From NCBI GenBank assembly GCA_034440615.1, contig JAOTOM010004796.1, positions 5,001 through 69,000 on the forward strand: a stretch of 64,000 bases of DNA. Reading direction: 5' to 3'. The notes under the pieces were generated by a model that saw only the letters and a program-made list of their open reading frames with translations, was not told where the DNA came from and searched no databases. Below are positions 61,517-64,000 of the stretch, piece by piece. A program made the translations under genes and the position numbers. This DNA is from Ashinkailepas kermadecensis. Lineage: Eukaryota > Arthropoda > Thecostraca > Neolepadidae. Positions within the stretch are counted from its first letter, which is position 1. Each line of letters starts with the position of its first letter.

Positions 61517-62457
61517 CTGGTGACCGGCAAACGGATCAGTGGAGACTGTTGTTACTAAGACGGCTCACACATGTACTGCAGACCACGGAACCCATCCGGT
61601 GACCGGCAAACGTATCAGTGGAGACTGTTGTTACTAGGACGGCTCACACATGTACTGCAGACCACGGAACCCAGCCCCAGTGTCGTGCGTGGACTACGCT
61701 CTCACAATGTCTAAGTCAAGGATACAAGGTAAATGTACAATTTACACATATCTAATAGTAAAACCAATTTATTTAAAAGTATGGATACTATTCATCCTGG
61801 GGGCCTGGACAAATTAATAGGATAATTTGGAAACCTCGTCACAAAACACCTAAACCCCTGTACCCATAGCATATCGGAAATAGATATACGTGTACTTTTT
61901 CTCATAAACAGACGAGTACATGGACAAAGCACATTATGGGCAAAGAACACTCCCTATGCCATCAAAAAGAGCAGTCACAGAGAAGCCAAGTGAAAGTTCT
62001 GTTGGGCGAGTCTGGTCATGGTCATCGAATTAAAAATTAATCGCTTTCGAACGCTCTCTGTTCCAAACCATCGCGAAAGCCCGTTTGTCTCCAGAGTTTA
62101 CACAGACAAAGCAGACCCCGCCGCCGCCACTCGGGGCGAGAAAGAGTTCATCGGTCAAGCGATTGAAACCCGAGTAGTTTGACATGAATACAGCGCCAAC
62201 GGCCAGAGTCCCAAGCTAGTCCTGGTCCAGGCTTGTTACTCGTCCTCGCCGGGCTATGAGCTGGCGGAGCCATCACCTCCACACTGCCTCTGCCCAGAGT
62301 CGTCGGCTTTGTGCCGACCGGACGGCCTACCTTGGGCTCCTCGAAACAGGCCGGGCAGTTCTCGGGGATGACGGGCAGCTTGCGAGACTCGGCGAACTGT
62401 CGCAGCTCCTTCTCACGCACGTAGATGAGTGGCCGGATCACCCGCAGATCCTCCTCC
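61289..62457 (-). CDS. TtcA-like PP-loop tRNA thiolase homologue (last two exons, 5' incomplete)
   Basis: Minus-strand exons 62457-62331 and 61516-61289 join in phase 0. They encode the C-terminal 117 complete codons. The family signature is visible as VIRPLIYVREKELRQFAE, LPVIPENCPACFEEPK, RHRVKQLL and LFPHLFESLRAAMRPL, which parallels TtcA (RPLAY, IIPCNLCGSQ, then a helix ending with a mean-length stop). TtcA uses an ATP-pyrophosphatase PP-loop and a [4Fe-4S] cluster to make 2-thiocytidine in tRNA; the Cys in PENCPAC would sit at the third cluster ligand. The PP-loop (SGGxDS) exon is not in the window. A Ctu1/NCS6-type identity is less likely because its C-terminus lacks this pattern. Confidence 0.7.
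61519..61676. repeat. 78-bp tandem duplication at the TtcA-like exon border
   Basis: Two copies starting GGTGACCGGCAAACG, the second at about 61598. The array begins two bases from the acceptor AG of the terminal exon. Confidence 0.88.
61677..62330 (-). other. TtcA-like intron, remainder
   Basis: AT-rich unique sequence; nothing recognised. Confidence 0.65.
62331..62457 (-). CDS. TtcA-like penultimate exon
   Basis: The acceptor is CACTGCAG/GGAGG and the donor is CCCAAG/GTAGGC. One leading base completes a codon from an unseen upstream exon, followed by 42 codons with the RPLIYV and PENCPACFEE motifs. Confidence 0.72.
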
Positions 62458-62463
62458 CTGCAG

Positions 62464-62665
62464 TGGTGCACGCGGCTGCCTCAGATGCGTGACACCGTCA
62501 ATCAGATGCGTGACACCGTCACGCGGCTGCCTCAGATGCGTGACACCGTCACGCGGCTGCCTCAGATGCGTGACACCGTCAATCGGCACAGGCCGCGCAC
62601 GAGTGACGCCGGCTGATGCGTGACACCGTCAATCGGCACAGGCCGCGCACGAGTGACGCCGGCTG
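62464..62665. repeat. About 30-bp minisatellite upstream of the TtcA-like exon
   Basis: Units share CTCAGATGCGTGACACCGTC, alternating with CACGCGGCTGC or an AATCGGCACAGGCCGCGCAC segment. The array starts within about 10 bases of the acceptor of the penultimate exon. Confidence 0.88.
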
Positions 62666-63786
62666 CCGCGCCGACACGCACTGCTGTTGACGCAGGGGTG
62701 CGTACCGCCGCCATGCAAGTACTGCGTGCACCTCATCACATTAAAGGAAGATCGATCTAACACGAAGGTCCCTCTGGGCTAGCTTGGCAGAATAGGGTCC
62801 TGCGTGAAACATAACTTGCTACTTAGACCCATACTGAACCGCCCGATCCGACAATTCCAGCGAACGAGCAAAAATTAAAAGAGCTTAATATACGACCAAT
62901 ACACCGACACGGCCGTTGTTGCCCCCCAACCCCACCCCCCACCCCCACAGCTTTATCGGAACACATGTCAGCTGCCCTCTCAGCCGGGGGTAAATGGGAG
63001 CGAGTGTTACCACTCGAACTCTGTCTTGCCAGGCCAGGATAGATTATTGCAGACCGGTGCTCAAACCAACTGAGCTATCGGGGCCGAAAATTGTGCAGTG
63101 TGCACAGTTTCAGATACTATTCAGCAATGATACACACAGCTGCACCGTCATGGCACTCGGGGACAGTAGCGCATCAACCAATTACCAAGGTCACGTTCAA
63201 TACGGCTAGCAATGGACATGAGTATAATTAAAACATAAAACATAAAACCAGTAAAATACTGACATAAAAACAAGAAAAACATTATGATCGGTGTAGACAA
63301 GTCATCAATGTACATGCATGAACCTGCATGCTCATTCACATGAATACAAGGGTAGATTATATCTGGGTCGGGGTATGAAGCTTCAGATATAATTCCCTCC
63401 TCATTTGAGGACCATTCTTCCTGCCGACACTCGGGTACTCCGGTGTTTGGTCTTGGTCACGACTTGGTCACGACGTGAGTGAAGCACAGCACAGCGATAC
63501 ACCAACAGGGCTGGTCATGGGCAGGTGTCAGGTGGGGGCATGGGGTGTTGTGGAGCATTCCGGGAGGCATATGGCGGCAATGGCACTGGGAGGCGGTGGA
63601 GCGGGCCGGCACTACACATCGGGCCATGTCGAGAGCACGGTCACGTCGCGTCGACACCACCGTCCACGTGTTGGTGTCTGTCATCAGCTGGTGTCGCCGC
63701 CGCTGCTTCACAGCGCCGACAACAAAGACTTTATCGGACCGATCAACCGCCCGGAAGGACGTGGCCACTTCTGGAGTCGTGCTGCG
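62666..63786. other. Upstream intron of the TtcA-like gene
   Basis: No exon with PP-loop or ATP-binding signature was found, so the earlier exons probably lie beyond the window. It contains a tRNA-like fragment (62990-63086). Confidence 0.55.
62990..63086 (-). mobile_element. tRNA-like SINE fragment
   Basis: On the minus strand GATAGCTCAGTTGGTTTGAG resembles an A box and GAGTTCGAGTGG a B box. No cloverleaf or target-site duplication was found; boundaries are approximate. Confidence 0.35.
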
Positions 63787-63800
63787 GACAGCTCAACGTG

Positions 63801-63964
63801 GGGGACGAGTGGTCTAGGGGTAAGATGCTCGTCTCGCAATCGAAAGATTGTGGGTTCGAATCTCACCTGGCGCTACTCTTCGCCCGCGACCAATCGGCGT
63901 GAGAGATTGGCGACGCTACATGACTCAACGGTCGATGTGTCGTAAAACCAATAACCGACCGACC
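63801..63964 (+). mobile_element. tRNA-derived SINE, family A, copy 5
   Basis: It is flanked by GACAGCTCAACGTG (63787-63800, 63965-63978). It is full length at 164 bp. The A box is GTGGTCTAGGGGTAAGATGC and the B box GGTTCGAATCTC, with a tail ending CCAATAACCGACCGACC. This is the best-preserved copy in the window. Confidence 0.88.
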
Positions 63965-64000
63965 GACAGCTCAACGTGACCTCACCATTCCAGGCAGTGT

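Overview
This is a eukaryotic nuclear window from an invertebrate animal. Short, GC-rich exons with GC-rich third codon positions and matched splice phases sit in long introns full of microsatellites, minisatellites and small transposons. A degenerate interstitial (CCTAA/CCTAG)n tract fits the arthropod TTAGG telomere repeat. With the GC-rich genes this suggests a pancrustacean, but the species is not settled by what I can see.

Layout. (1) 2391-39857, plus strand: ten phase-matched exons encode the 3' 577 residues of a type I immunoglobulin-superfamily receptor. It has four Ig domains, one transmembrane helix and a cytoplasmic tail ending in an ITIM-like site (IIYADL) and an ITSM-like site (TEYAEI). 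The 5' exons lie before the window. (2) 42049-47798, minus strand: a complete five-exon BRCC36/BRCC3-type JAMM deubiquitinase with an unusual C-terminal extension of about 250 residues that carries three SUMO-acceptor consensus sites. (3) 53723-57907, plus strand: a small tetraspanin, read either as a single exon or spliced to a short terminal exon that adds a YxxPhi-type tail. (4) 61289-62457, minus strand: the last two exons of a TtcA-like PP-loop tRNA thiolase homologue whose 5' part lies beyond the window.

Mobile DNA. A nearly intact but frameshifted Penelope-like element (19939-23920) has a 13-bp target-site duplication, two pLTRs and two minimal hammerhead ribozyme motifs. There are three hAT-type non-autonomous elements with perfect 8-bp duplications and a fourth decayed one. 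Five copies of one tRNA-derived SINE family all have target-site duplications, and at least two other tRNA-derived SINE families are present.

Repeats. Several minisatellites abut or include exon borders. The 36-bp array after Ig-receptor exon 2 copies its 5' splice site about 26 times. The 70-bp array before BRCC36 exon 2 copies its 3' splice site about six times. The four genes show no obvious functional linkage; none of this is an operon or a CRISPR-type system.
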